Source: Dehalococcoidia bacterium
GTDB taxonomy: Bacteria; Chloroflexota; Dehalococcoidia; E44-bin15
Reading direction: 5' to 3'
Length of the DNA: 9,819 bases
NCBI GenBank assembly: GCA_023129355.1
Contig: JAGMCC010000031.1
Span: forward strand, 1 to 9,819
A model generated the notes under the pieces. It saw only the letters and a program-made list of their open reading frames with translations. It ran no database searches and was not told where the DNA came from. The number at the start of each line of letters is the position of its first letter. The first letter of the stretch is position 1. This document shows positions 1 through 6,252 of this stretch, piece by piece. Position numbers and translations under genes: made by a program.

Positions 1-585
1 AGTGATCTCCTTAATAAACTCAGGCCCAATTATTTTATTGATCATCTAGGACCGGCGATAAGAAAGGTAAAGCTTTTGAGAATAATGTCGGGGGCCCAGC
101 ATTACGAACATGCCGGGCGCATTGAAGGCACGATCTCAGTTGACGGTGAGATCCATACTTTTAGTGGCTTTGGACAGCGGGATCACTCCTGGGGTGTGCG
201 TGATATGTGCGTACCTACTAACTGGCGATGGTTTTCAGGCCAGTTTAAAGATGAACTCTGTTTCAACGCCATTAAGGTTGAGGTGCTGGCATTTCGCGCT
301 TCAGGCGGCTATGTCTATCACCAGGGGAAGGCCGAAGCGCTCAAAAGCTGGTCATTTAAAGCCGACCTCGATGGCTCTGGGCTGCGGGCTAAAAATGTCT
401 CGCTCTCCATATTTGCCTGTTCGGGGAAACGGTTTGATGTTACCGGGGAAATCCTCGAGAATATTCCGGTTAGAGTGAATACCGGTGGATGTATCAGTAT
501 AGTCAATGAAGCCCGTACCCGATTTTCCTGGAATCATAGTACTGGCTACGGAATTTCAGAGTTCATGGAGCAAATCTCCTCATGA
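1..585 (+). CDS. CrtC/AttH-like beta-barrel protein (DUF7064-type), 5' truncated
   Basis: The frame is open from base 1 to the TGA at 583-585, so this is the 3' part (194 codons) of a longer gene that begins outside the window. A TTG at 76 could serve as a start, but the frame reads sensibly upstream of it, so the gene is called as partial. The recognisable element is GFGQRDHSWGVRD, encoded at 166-204. It matches the G-x-R-D-x-S-W-G-x-R-D signature of the C-terminal domain of hydroxyneurosporene synthase/AttH-like proteins (DUF7064-type), which are predicted calycin-like beta barrels that bind hydrophobic small molecules. The preceding stretch (HYEHAGRIEGTISVDGE) also fits that domain. No membrane segment is visible. 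Its stop overlaps the start of the dikinase (ATGA), so the two are probably co-translated and may act on the same substrate, which is inference. The family is assigned from motif memory; the reaction is unknown. Confidence 0.7.
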   Translation, partial: SDLLNKLRPNYFIDHLGPAIRKVKLLRIMSGAQHYEHAGRIEGTISVDGEIHTFSGFGQRDHSWGVRDMCVPTNWRWFSGQFKDELCFNAIKVEVLAFRASGGYVYHQGKAEALKSWSFKADLDGSGLRAKNVSLSIFACSGKRFDVTGEILENIPVRVNTGGCISIVNEARTRFSWNHSTGYGISEFMEQISS

Positions 586-3263
586 TTATCGATCTCACTG
601 ATGAAAGGGCCCTAGACAGTTCATTGACCGGAGGAAAGGGAAGCGAACTCGCTATGCTAATTGCCAGGAATTTTCCGGTGCCTCCGGGTTTGGTGATCAC
701 CACGCAAGCATTCACTGCGTTTCTGGAAGAGACTGGTGTGGCGGAGGAGCTAAACGCATTTCTTAATGAATCCGCGGAAACCAGTACTGACGTTTTAACG
801 CGGCTCTCTCAATCCATTCAAGATCGCATCCGCGGTTCTCGTCTGCCAAAGGCCACCGCAAACGAACTTAAGAAACGAATGATCGAATTTCAACGTGAGT
901 TCATGACTGATGTGCTATGGGCTGTGCGTTCCTCCGCTACAGCGGAGGATCTGTCAGGAGCCAGTTTCGCCGGACAATATGATACGTTCCTGGGGCTAGC
1001 GGGATTCGATGAAGTAGTCGATGCGGTTATTAAATGCTGGGCTTCGTTCTTTAATATCCATTCACTACAATACCGGAGCGACCGTAATATCACTGACTTT
1101 CGGGGTGCCGTGATCGTGCAGCGCCTGATACCCTCGGATGCCGCAGGCGTTTGTTTCACCCAAGACCCAGTGACCAGCGATACGGAAAATGTAGTGATTA
1201 CCTCCAATTTCGGTCTGGGTGAATCGGTCGTGAGTGGGCGGGTCACACCGGACATCTTTGTGGTCCACAAGAAAAGCCGTGAGGTGACTTATCGCGAAGT
1301 GGCAAACAAAGAAATGAAAGTTCTACCGGCGCCAGGTGGCACTAAGGAAGTGGCGATTGATGAGTCGTTCCGGCAGCAGGCCAGCCTCACCGATGACCAA
1401 GCTATCGCTGTAGCCAGGCTGGCAACCGAGATAGAAGAGATTGAAAACCGCCCTGTTGACATAGAGTGGGCTGTGTTCGATGGAAATGTCTATATACTAC
1501 AGTCGCGCCCCATAACTACGCTTCCGAGCGTTACGCAATCGAGCGCAAGTGCGCCGCCAGATGGTTGGGTTCCTGAGTTAAACACGCCGATAGATCCCCG
1601 TTATCCTCTCTACACAAATGGCAACATAAGCGAGATTTTACCCGGCTGCATTACCCCGCTGTCGTGGAGCTATATCGGCCCCACCATCGAGCATGCTTTT
1701 CGCTCCCAAGGGATTGCTTTGGGTGTAATGGTGGAATCGGGTCCTGAATACCAGGTGCTGGGGTTCTTTTATCACCGGCCGTATATATGTGTTTCTTTCA
1801 TGGAGGCAGCCGCAGCCCGCACTCCTGGCATATCTCCGGATACAATACATGAAGAATTCATCGGTCCACCGGATACAAGGACACCGCCAGTGCGGCTTAG
1901 CGATTTACGGCCGGATAGATGGCCTGCGACTATTAGGGTAGTGCTGACTTTTGTACGCAAGACAAGGTCACTAGCTGTGAATACACAAAAATGTGAGGAG
2001 ATTATAAACCGTCAGCGGAAGGAGTCAACACCGGAGGAACTGAAGAGCTGGCCTGACGACCGCCTGATGGAAGAGGTCCGATTTTCCAAAGCAATGATGC
2101 GGGTTTCCGATGTGCACATCTGGGCGTCAACCTTTTCGGTCATCTACTTTGATCTACTCAGGAAGCTAGCTAAAAGGTGGCTCGACGACGATGATGGTTC
2201 ATTGGCCGCTCAGATGGTTACGAGTATCGGCACCCTGCCTAGCGCTGACCCTGCTTTCGGCCTATACAGTCTCACCAGGATGGTGCTGTCGAGTCCAGAA
2301 GTCAGTGAGCGCTTTGCATCAATTAGCGACAATCAGAGTCTACTTAAAACGCTCAATGCCGATGAGAGCGCAAATGACTTTCTTAGGGAGCTAGAGAAGT
2401 TCTTGGCTGTCTATGGACACCGCGCGGTTTGTGAGGCGGAATTGCGAAATCCCTGCTGGCGAGAAGACCCAGCGCAGGTTATTGGGCTTATACGTAACTA
2501 TTTACAACCCGGCGTGACGCCACCTGAAGAAGTGCGTATCAGGCAGGACCGAATACGCGGCGAAGCAACCAAGCGGGTGGATAAGTTGTCGCTACCCAAG
2601 CGGGTCATTGTAAGGCGTACACGCGGGGCGGCGCGTCGCAACATCGAGTTTCGCGAGAGGCTTAAAGACTTGATCGTACTTCGATCGGACCGGTTCAGAC
2701 GAATCTATGCCGAGGTCCGCACTCGGCTCTTGGACCGGGGCTGGCTTTGTGATCCCGACGACCTCTTTTTTCTCATATGGAAGGAAGTAAGAGACCTACT
2801 CGCTGGCGAGCTGAGCCCAGAGGTGGCGAAGGAAATCATTACCCGACGGCGCCAGGACTTCGAATGGTGCCAAATGGTGCATGTACCCAAGATTATTAAT
2901 GGCAAGGCGATACTCGTGAAGCCAGATGAGTTCCCCTCTGAACAGCAGTTGAAGGGTATGGGCGTCAGTCCGGGCAAGGTTGAAGGTCGCGCGCGGGTGA
3001 TACTCGACCCGCGCCTAGAGTCATATATTGAATCAGGAGAGATCCTGGTTGCCCCGGTTACCGACGCCGGGTGGACTCCATTGTTCATAAATGCCGGTGG
3101 TTTGATCATCGATATAGGCGGTTTGCTGTCGCACGGATCCATTGTTGCTCGAGAATATGGTCTGCCGGCAGTGGTTGGCGTGGCCGACGCAACCAAACGT
3201 ATTAAGACGGGGGATCGTATCTATCTGGATGGAAGTTCCGGAGTCGTTGTTAAATTGGATTAG
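582..3263 (+). CDS. PEP-synthase/rifampin-phosphotransferase-like dikinase
   Basis: This 893-residue protein is a dikinase-type phosphotransferase. The N-terminal ATP-grasp domain spans about residues 1-315: TGGKGSELAML (16-26), VPPGLVITTQAF (33-44), AVRSSATAEDLSGASFAGQ (114-132), GLGESVVSGRVTPD (211-224) and IEWAVFDGNVYILQSRPIT (294-312). A long, divergent middle domain follows (about 330-780); its end (about 680-745) looks like the basic helical stretch ending in DPDDLFFL that is common in these enzymes. The C-terminal mobile domain (about 790-893) carries GGLLSHGSIVARE, with the phospho-accepting His851 (CAC at 3132-3134). This order (ATP-grasp, substrate domain, His domain) and length match rifampin phosphotransferase. 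E. coli PEP synthase has its His domain in the middle and a PEP/pyruvate barrel at the end, and that barrel is absent here. Known enzymes of this layout move the beta-phosphate of ATP through the histidine to a substrate. The substrate here is unknown; antibiotic inactivation is not implied. ATG 582 overlaps the previous stop (ATGA), and a weak GGAG lies at 567-570. Confidence 0.88.
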   Translation: MIIDLTDERALDSSLTGGKGSELAMLIARNFPVPPGLVITTQAFTAFLEETGVAEELNAFLNESAETSTDVLTRLSQSIQDRIRGSRLPKATANELKKRMIEFQREFMTDVLWAVRSSATAEDLSGASFAGQYDTFLGLAGFDEVVDAVIKCWASFFNIHSLQYRSDRNITDFRGAVIVQRLIPSDAAGVCFTQDPVTSDTENVVITSNFGLGESVVSGRVTPDIFVVHKKSREVTYREVANKEMKVLPAPGGTKEVAIDESFRQQASLTDDQAIAVARLATEIEEIENRPVDIEWAVFDGNVYILQSRPITTLPSVTQSSASAPPDGWVPELNTPIDPRYPLYTNGNISEILPGCITPLSWSYIGPTIEHAFRSQGIALGVMVESGPEYQVLGFFYHRPYICVSFMEAAAARTPGISPDTIHEEFIGPPDTRTPPVRLSDLRPDRWPATIRVVLTFVRKTRSLAVNTQKCEEIINRQRKESTPEELKSWPDDRLMEEVRFSKAMMRVSDVHIWASTFSVIYFDLLRKLAKRWLDDDDGSLAAQMVTSIGTLPSADPAFGLYSLTRMVLSSPEVSERFASISDNQSLLKTLNADESANDFLRELEKFLAVYGHRAVCEAELRNPCWREDPAQVIGLIRNYLQPGVTPPEEVRIRQDRIRGEATKRVDKLSLPKRVIVRRTRGAARRNIEFRERLKDLIVLRSDRFRRIYAEVRTRLLDRGWLCDPDDLFFLIWKEVRDLLAGELSPEVAKEIITRRRQDFEWCQMVHVPKIINGKAILVKPDEFPSEQQLKGMGVSPGKVEGRARVILDPRLESYIESGEILVAPVTDAGWTPLFINAGGLIIDIGGLLSHGSIVAREYGLPAVVGVADATKRIKTGDRIYLDGSSGVVVKLD

Positions 3264-3360
3264 ACAATTATGTCGGCGATCTCCCCAGAGTGTACATACC
3301 TTATTTCAGTAGCCTGCCCGGCCCAGCGTGATCCCGTTCAAATAGGTAGCCGCTAAAAAG

Positions 3361-3424
3361 GGGAGTCCCTGACCCCGATAGGTCGGGGGACACTTCGGCC
3401 TATATCGTCCGATAAGTCGGACTC
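3361..3424. repeat. Twin-hairpin palindromic element
   Basis: Two perfect 6-bp stems with 4-base loops lie close together: CCCCGA-TAGG-TCGGGG (3373-3388) and GTCCGA-TAAG-TCGGAC (3407-3422). Both share the core CCGA-TARG-TCGG. An outer pairing is also possible between GAGTCC (3363-3368) and GGACTC (3419-3424). The layout resembles small dispersed palindromic repeats of bacterial intergenic regions. A transcript could fold in either direction, but no T-run follows, so a rho-independent terminator is not supported. Confidence 0.5.
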
Positions 3425-3484
3425 TCGCAAAGCGGAGGGGTTCCTCAGAATCAAACTTGCCTATTTACATAGACACCACCGATA

Positions 3485-3586
3485 ATGAAAAGGCTTTTTC
3501 CGCTGCCGACTCTGTCGATGGTTGACAACACGCCAAACGTGGGAATTGACGTATCCAACGCGGTTCGTGGTGAGCCCTTCGGCTAA
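3485..3586 (+). pseudogene. Possible 5' remnant of an IS110-type transposase
   Basis: An ATG at 3485 (or the internal ATG at 3518) opens a 33-codon frame that stops at TAA 3584-3586. It contains NVGIDVSNA, which resembles the first beta strand and catalytic aspartate region (VGIDVSK) at the N-terminus of IS110-family DEDD transposases. The frame runs directly into the repeat that starts near 3563, as if the rest of the gene had been replaced. The match covers only about ten residues, so chance is a real possibility. No other transposase segment or element end was seen. Confidence 0.2.
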
Positions 3587-3637
3587 CTCAGGACAGGCTT
3601 GTCGAACCATGAACGGCCCTTCGACATGCTCAGGGCA
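3563..3637. repeat. Intergenic repeat, GCCCTTCG...CTCAGG type
   Basis: Two 22-base units (3574-3595 and 3616-3637) share 17 of 22 positions, with GCCCTTCG and CTCAGG invariant, giving a 42-base period. Inverted pairing is layered on top: TGTCGAA (3600-3606) with TTCGACA (3620-3626), GTTCGTGGT (3563-3571) with ACCATGAAC (3606-3614, one G-T pair), and GCCCT (3616-3620) with AGGGC (3632-3636). From memory this belongs to a class of dispersed repeats of the form CCCTTCGACA-x-GCTCAGGGC seen in many environmental bacterial genomes. It is non-coding, and its role is unknown. Confidence 0.6.
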
Positions 3638-3703
3638 AACGGACTAGACTCCATTTTCGTGTCAATGACATATGGTTATGTTAATCCTCATTCAGGATGA
3701 TAC

Positions 3704-3740
3704 ATGGTTTCGACACTTGTACTGAACGAGTGCAGACCAT
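3704..3740. repeat. Imperfect palindrome related to the TTCGACA repeats
   Basis: An outer stem ATGGT (3704-3708) / ACCAT (3736-3740) encloses an inner stem CACTTGT (3714-3720) / ACGAGTG (3726-3732, one G-T pair) with a 5-base loop. It contains TTCGACA, like the repeat at 3563-3637, so it is probably a diverged member of the same class. Confidence 0.4.
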
Positions 3741-3762
3741 TGACAGAGGTCATCCATAGTGC

Positions 3763-3778
3763 TAGCATGCTGATGCTA
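3763..3778. repeat. Short perfect palindrome
   Basis: TAGCAT-GCTG-ATGCTA is a perfect 6-bp inverted repeat with a 4-base centre, about 185 bases upstream of etfB. It could be an operator half-site pair or a small hairpin. It is too short to decide, and no regulator gene lies in the window. Confidence 0.25.
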
Positions 3779-3846
3779 ATTTCCATCTGTTATCCATCAG
3801 TCAACTGACACACATTGTAGATGGCAAATAGCAGCAACTTATTGAA

Positions 3847-3877
3847 TTTACAACCAATGTCATGCTGGGCCTATATA
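3847..3877 (+). promoter_or_regulatory. Weak sigma-70-like promoter candidate for the etfB operon
   Basis: TTTACA (3847-3852, one mismatch to TTGACA) is followed after 19 bases by TATATA (3872-3877). The spacing is longer than the usual 17, and the -10 match is only partial. Its position, about 85 bases before the etfB start after a long non-coding stretch, is what makes it plausible. Confidence 0.2.
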
Positions 3878-3962
3878 CAGGTTACCTTAATTATTCTCAC
3901 GCTGCGATCAAATAGCGCTTACTGTAGGGAAGGCTCCTAATTGAGCAACAAGAGGGGAGCGC

Positions 3963-4754
3963 GTGCTGAATATCGTCGTTACTGTAAAGCAGGTTCTTGA
4001 TCCTGAGGCTCCACCTTCTATTTTCAAGATCGATCCTGAGGCGAAACGGGTTATTCCCACTGCCGGTGTTCCTCCGGTGCTAAACCCCTATGATGAGAAT
4101 GCACTGGAGGCTGCTCTCAGGATCAAAGATGTTAACCAGAGTAGGATAACCGCAATAAGCATGGGAGCGAAGCTGGCCAAGGCTGTGCTGAGGAAGTGTC
4201 TCGCTGCTGGCGCCGATGAGCTAGTTATTATAGAGGACGAGGCTTTTAACAACTTAGACGGGAACGCTACAGCATATATACTAGCTACAGCTATCACTAA
4301 GATGGGTAAATATGACCTTATCCTTACCGGGAGGCAAGCAGCGGACACCGACGCTGGCCAGGTAGGCTCTGGCATCGCCGAGATTCTAGGCGTCCCCTCT
4401 ATTACCATAGCCCAAAAATTGGAAGTTGACAATGGCAAGCTGAGGGTGGAACGGGTTGTATCTGATGGCTACCAGATAGTCGAAGCCCCGCTTCCGGCCC
4501 TGGTTACGGTGAGCCATGAACTGGGTCAGCTACGGAATGTTGCCCTGCGAGAGCTTATGGCTGCTCGGGATAAACCTATTCAAGTTTGGGGGTGTCAAGA
4601 CCTCGGCATTGCGGCATTCCCGATGAGGCAGACGAGAATGATAGACCTTTATATACCGCAGAGAGAATCGAGGTGTGAGATTATCGATGGCAATACCGAG
4701 GAAGAGGCAGCAGCGAATCTAGCCCTCCGACTCAGGGAGGCCAGGATTTTATAA
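3963..4754 (+). CDS. etfB: Electron transfer flavoprotein beta subunit (EtfB)
   Basis: This 263-residue protein has the usual EtfB length and layout. It begins MLNIVVTVKQVLDPEAPP, has NPYDENALEAALRIKD at 41-56, the nucleotide-loop region TGRQAADTDAGQVG at 122-135, and the EtfB signature region at 152-172 (VERVVSDGYQ...PLPALVT). The signature deviates at one place: Ser157 stands where Asp/Glu is expected. EtfB normally pairs with EtfA to carry electrons as a soluble flavoprotein between dehydrogenases and a quinone or other acceptor. The D-T-D-A-G-Q-V-G loop is closer to the DTAQVG type found in anaerobic and bifurcating ETFs than to the mitochondrial DDDCNQTG type, but this does not prove bifurcation. 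The GTG start is chosen because AGAGGGGAG lies just upstream and the protein begins in register with the family. No EtfA gene follows; the next gene starts 27 bases downstream and is a different flavoprotein. Confidence 0.92.
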   Translation: MLNIVVTVKQVLDPEAPPSIFKIDPEAKRVIPTAGVPPVLNPYDENALEAALRIKDVNQSRITAISMGAKLAKAVLRKCLAAGADELVIIEDEAFNNLDGNATAYILATAITKMGKYDLILTGRQAADTDAGQVGSGIAEILGVPSITIAQKLEVDNGKLRVERVVSDGYQIVEAPLPALVTVSHELGQLRNVALRELMAARDKPIQVWGCQDLGIAAFPMRQTRMIDLYIPQRESRCEIIDGNTEEEAAANLALRLREARIL

Positions 4755-4760
4755 AGCTCT

Positions 4761-4775
4761 AGGAGGAGAAGGAGG
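4761..4775 (+). promoter_or_regulatory. Double Shine-Dalgarno sequence
   Basis: AGGAGG (4761-4766) and a second GGAGG (4771-4775) stand in tandem before the ATG at 4782. The second has 6 bases of spacing and fixes that start. The pair suggests strong translation of the FAD oxidoreductase. Confidence 0.7.
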
Positions 4776-4781
4776 CGACAA

Positions 4782-6242
4782 ATGTCAGAAAAAGAAGAAC
4801 TGGTAGTAATTGTTGGAGATGTAAATGTCTCCGATACGCCGGAGGTGCTTGAATCCTATTCCAGGGACGAGAGCTTCGTTCGGCAGATGAAGCCTCAGTT
4901 TGTGGCGAGACCCCAAAATGCCGATGAGGTACAGGAGATGGTGAAGTGGGCTAACAGGACGGGTACACCCCTAATCCCGGTGAGCTCCGGCCAACCTCAC
5001 TTCCGGGGCGACACCGTCCCGAGCCTGGGAGGGGTTGTCGTGGATCTAAGCCGGATGAAAAGGATCATCAGGATCAACCGCAGAAATAGAGTAGCAATGG
5101 TTGAGCCGGGGGTAACCTTCGCTGAACTCCAGTCAGAACTGAAAGAGGAAGGGCTGAGGCTTCCCATGCCCCTATGTCCTCGCAGCTCGAAATCGGTAAT
5201 AGGTAGCTGCCTGGAAAGGGAGTCCACCATAATACCCAAGTATCAGTGGGACATATCTGACCCCCTGCTCTGCACCGAGGTGGTCTTCGGTACTGGCGAC
5301 CTTTTCAGGACCGGAGAGGCGGCAGGGCCGGGAAGCCTGGAAGACCAGTGGGCATCGGGGCAGGCCCAGACCAATCCGATGGGTCCCTTTCAGGTCGACT
5401 TCTTCAGGCTCATCCAGGGGGCTCAGGGAACCATGGGGATCATCACCTGGGCCACGGTGAAATGTGAGCTTCTACCTCGGCTCCAGAAGCCTTTTATGGT
5501 GGCCTCCCAGAGATTGGAGGATTTGCTGGATTTTACCTACAGACTACTATGGGCGAGGTTGGGTGATGAGTTGCTCATCCTTAACAATTATAACCTGGCC
5601 GCGATCCTGGCCGAGGACCCGGACGACATCAAGGCGCTACGGGACACCCTTCCTCCATGGGTGCTCATCGTCTGTGTAGCGGGATATGAAAGGCTTCCAC
5701 AGGAAAGGGTTGAATATCAGGAGAAGGACGTTATGGATACCGCACAGCGCTTTGGGGTTGAGCCTGTGACCGCAATCCAGGGGGTTCAGGGGAGTAATGT
5801 CCTGGAAGCGTTATCGACTGTTTCCGCTGAGCCGTACTGGAAGCTCAGATACAAGGGTGGATGCCATGACATCTTCTTCCTCACCACGTTGGAGAAAACC
5901 CCGGAGTTCACAACCTGCATGTATCAGATGGCGGCTACAGCCGGACATCCCAGTACTGATATCGGCATCTACCTGCAACCGCAGATTCAAGGACGTGCCT
6001 GTCACTGTGAGTTTAATCTGAGCTGCGATCCTGGTAATCCGAAAGAGGTGGAAAAGGTCAGACATCTATTCTTCAATGCGAGCAAAGAATTGATGGAAAT
6101 GGGAGGGTTCTTCTCCAGGCCCTACGGGCCATGGGCTGAAATGGCCTATAGCAGAGATGGACAGAGCGCCATGGCCCTCAGAAAGGTCAAGGGGATCTTT
6201 GACCCTAACAATGTGATGAACCCGGGTAAACTATGCTTCTAG
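4782..6242 (+). CDS. FAD-binding oxidoreductase, GlcD-like (PCMH/VAO fold)
   Basis: This 486-residue flavoprotein belongs to the vanillyl-alcohol-oxidase/PCMH fold group and resembles the glycolate/D-lactate dehydrogenase GlcD. The N-terminal FAD domain shows RPQNADEVQEMVKWANRTGTPLIP (43-66), a pyrophosphate-loop region SSGQPHFRGDTVP (68-80), VVVDLSRMKRI (85-95), VEPGVTFAELQ (107-117) and GAQGTMGIITWATVK (213-227). The C-terminus FDPNNVMNPGKLCF (473-486) is the classic ending of the FAD-linked oxidase C-terminal domain. The middle (about 235-450) is the substrate-cap region and gives no substrate clue. No signal peptide or membrane segment is seen, so it is probably cytoplasmic. In family members with similar neighbours, electrons from a 2-hydroxy acid or similar substrate go to an adjacent iron-sulfur subunit or to an ETF; both partner types flank it here. 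It lies 27 bases after etfB and 10 bases before the CCG protein. The substrate is not predicted. Confidence 0.87.
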   Translation: MSEKEELVVIVGDVNVSDTPEVLESYSRDESFVRQMKPQFVARPQNADEVQEMVKWANRTGTPLIPVSSGQPHFRGDTVPSLGGVVVDLSRMKRIIRINRRNRVAMVEPGVTFAELQSELKEEGLRLPMPLCPRSSKSVIGSCLERESTIIPKYQWDISDPLLCTEVVFGTGDLFRTGEAAGPGSLEDQWASGQAQTNPMGPFQVDFFRLIQGAQGTMGIITWATVKCELLPRLQKPFMVASQRLEDLLDFTYRLLWARLGDELLILNNYNLAAILAEDPDDIKALRDTLPPWVLIVCVAGYERLPQERVEYQEKDVMDTAQRFGVEPVTAIQGVQGSNVLEALSTVSAEPYWKLRYKGGCHDIFFLTTLEKTPEFTTCMYQMAATAGHPSTDIGIYLQPQIQGRACHCEFNLSCDPGNPKEVEKVRHLFFNASKELMEMGGFFSRPYGPWAEMAYSRDGQSAMALRKVKGIFDPNNVMNPGKLCF

Positions 6243-6252
6243 GGGGTACGAT

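Larger units (their letters stand above)
3264..3962. other. Repeat-rich intergenic spacer without a convincing gene
   Basis: About 700 bases separate the dikinase from etfB. No coding frame of useful length with recognisable content was found. The stretch contains two stable hairpins (3373-3422), a degenerate direct repeat with inverted repeats (3563-3637), two further palindromic segments (3704-3740 and 3763-3778), a 5-bp hairpin (ATCCT/AGGAT, 3684-3698), a possible short transposase remnant (3485-3586), and near its right end the probable promoter region of the etfB operon. No hairpin followed by a T-run was seen, so the terminator of block 1 could not be placed. Confidence 0.75.

Noticed and set aside
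2705..3196. 163-codon open frame on the - strand
   Set aside because: It lies wholly inside the dikinase gene opposite its conserved swivel domain. Its translation is Ser/Pro/Arg-rich with no recognisable motif, so it is a shadow frame.
582..3263. Classical PEP synthase (ppsA)
   Set aside because: The phosphohistidine domain is C-terminal and the PEP/pyruvate-binding barrel is missing, so the protein cannot be a standard PEP synthase.
3373..3422. Rho-independent terminator for the dikinase gene
   Set aside because: The hairpins are good, but they start about 110 bases after the stop and no T-run follows either stem on either strand.
3361..3740. CRISPR array
   Set aside because: The repeats are imperfect, only two units share a period, and no regular spacers or cas genes are present.
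4782..6242. EtfA subunit following etfB
   Set aside because: The sequence shows PCMH/VAO-type FAD-domain motifs and the FDPNNVMNPGK ending, and lacks any EtfA C-terminal FAD signature.
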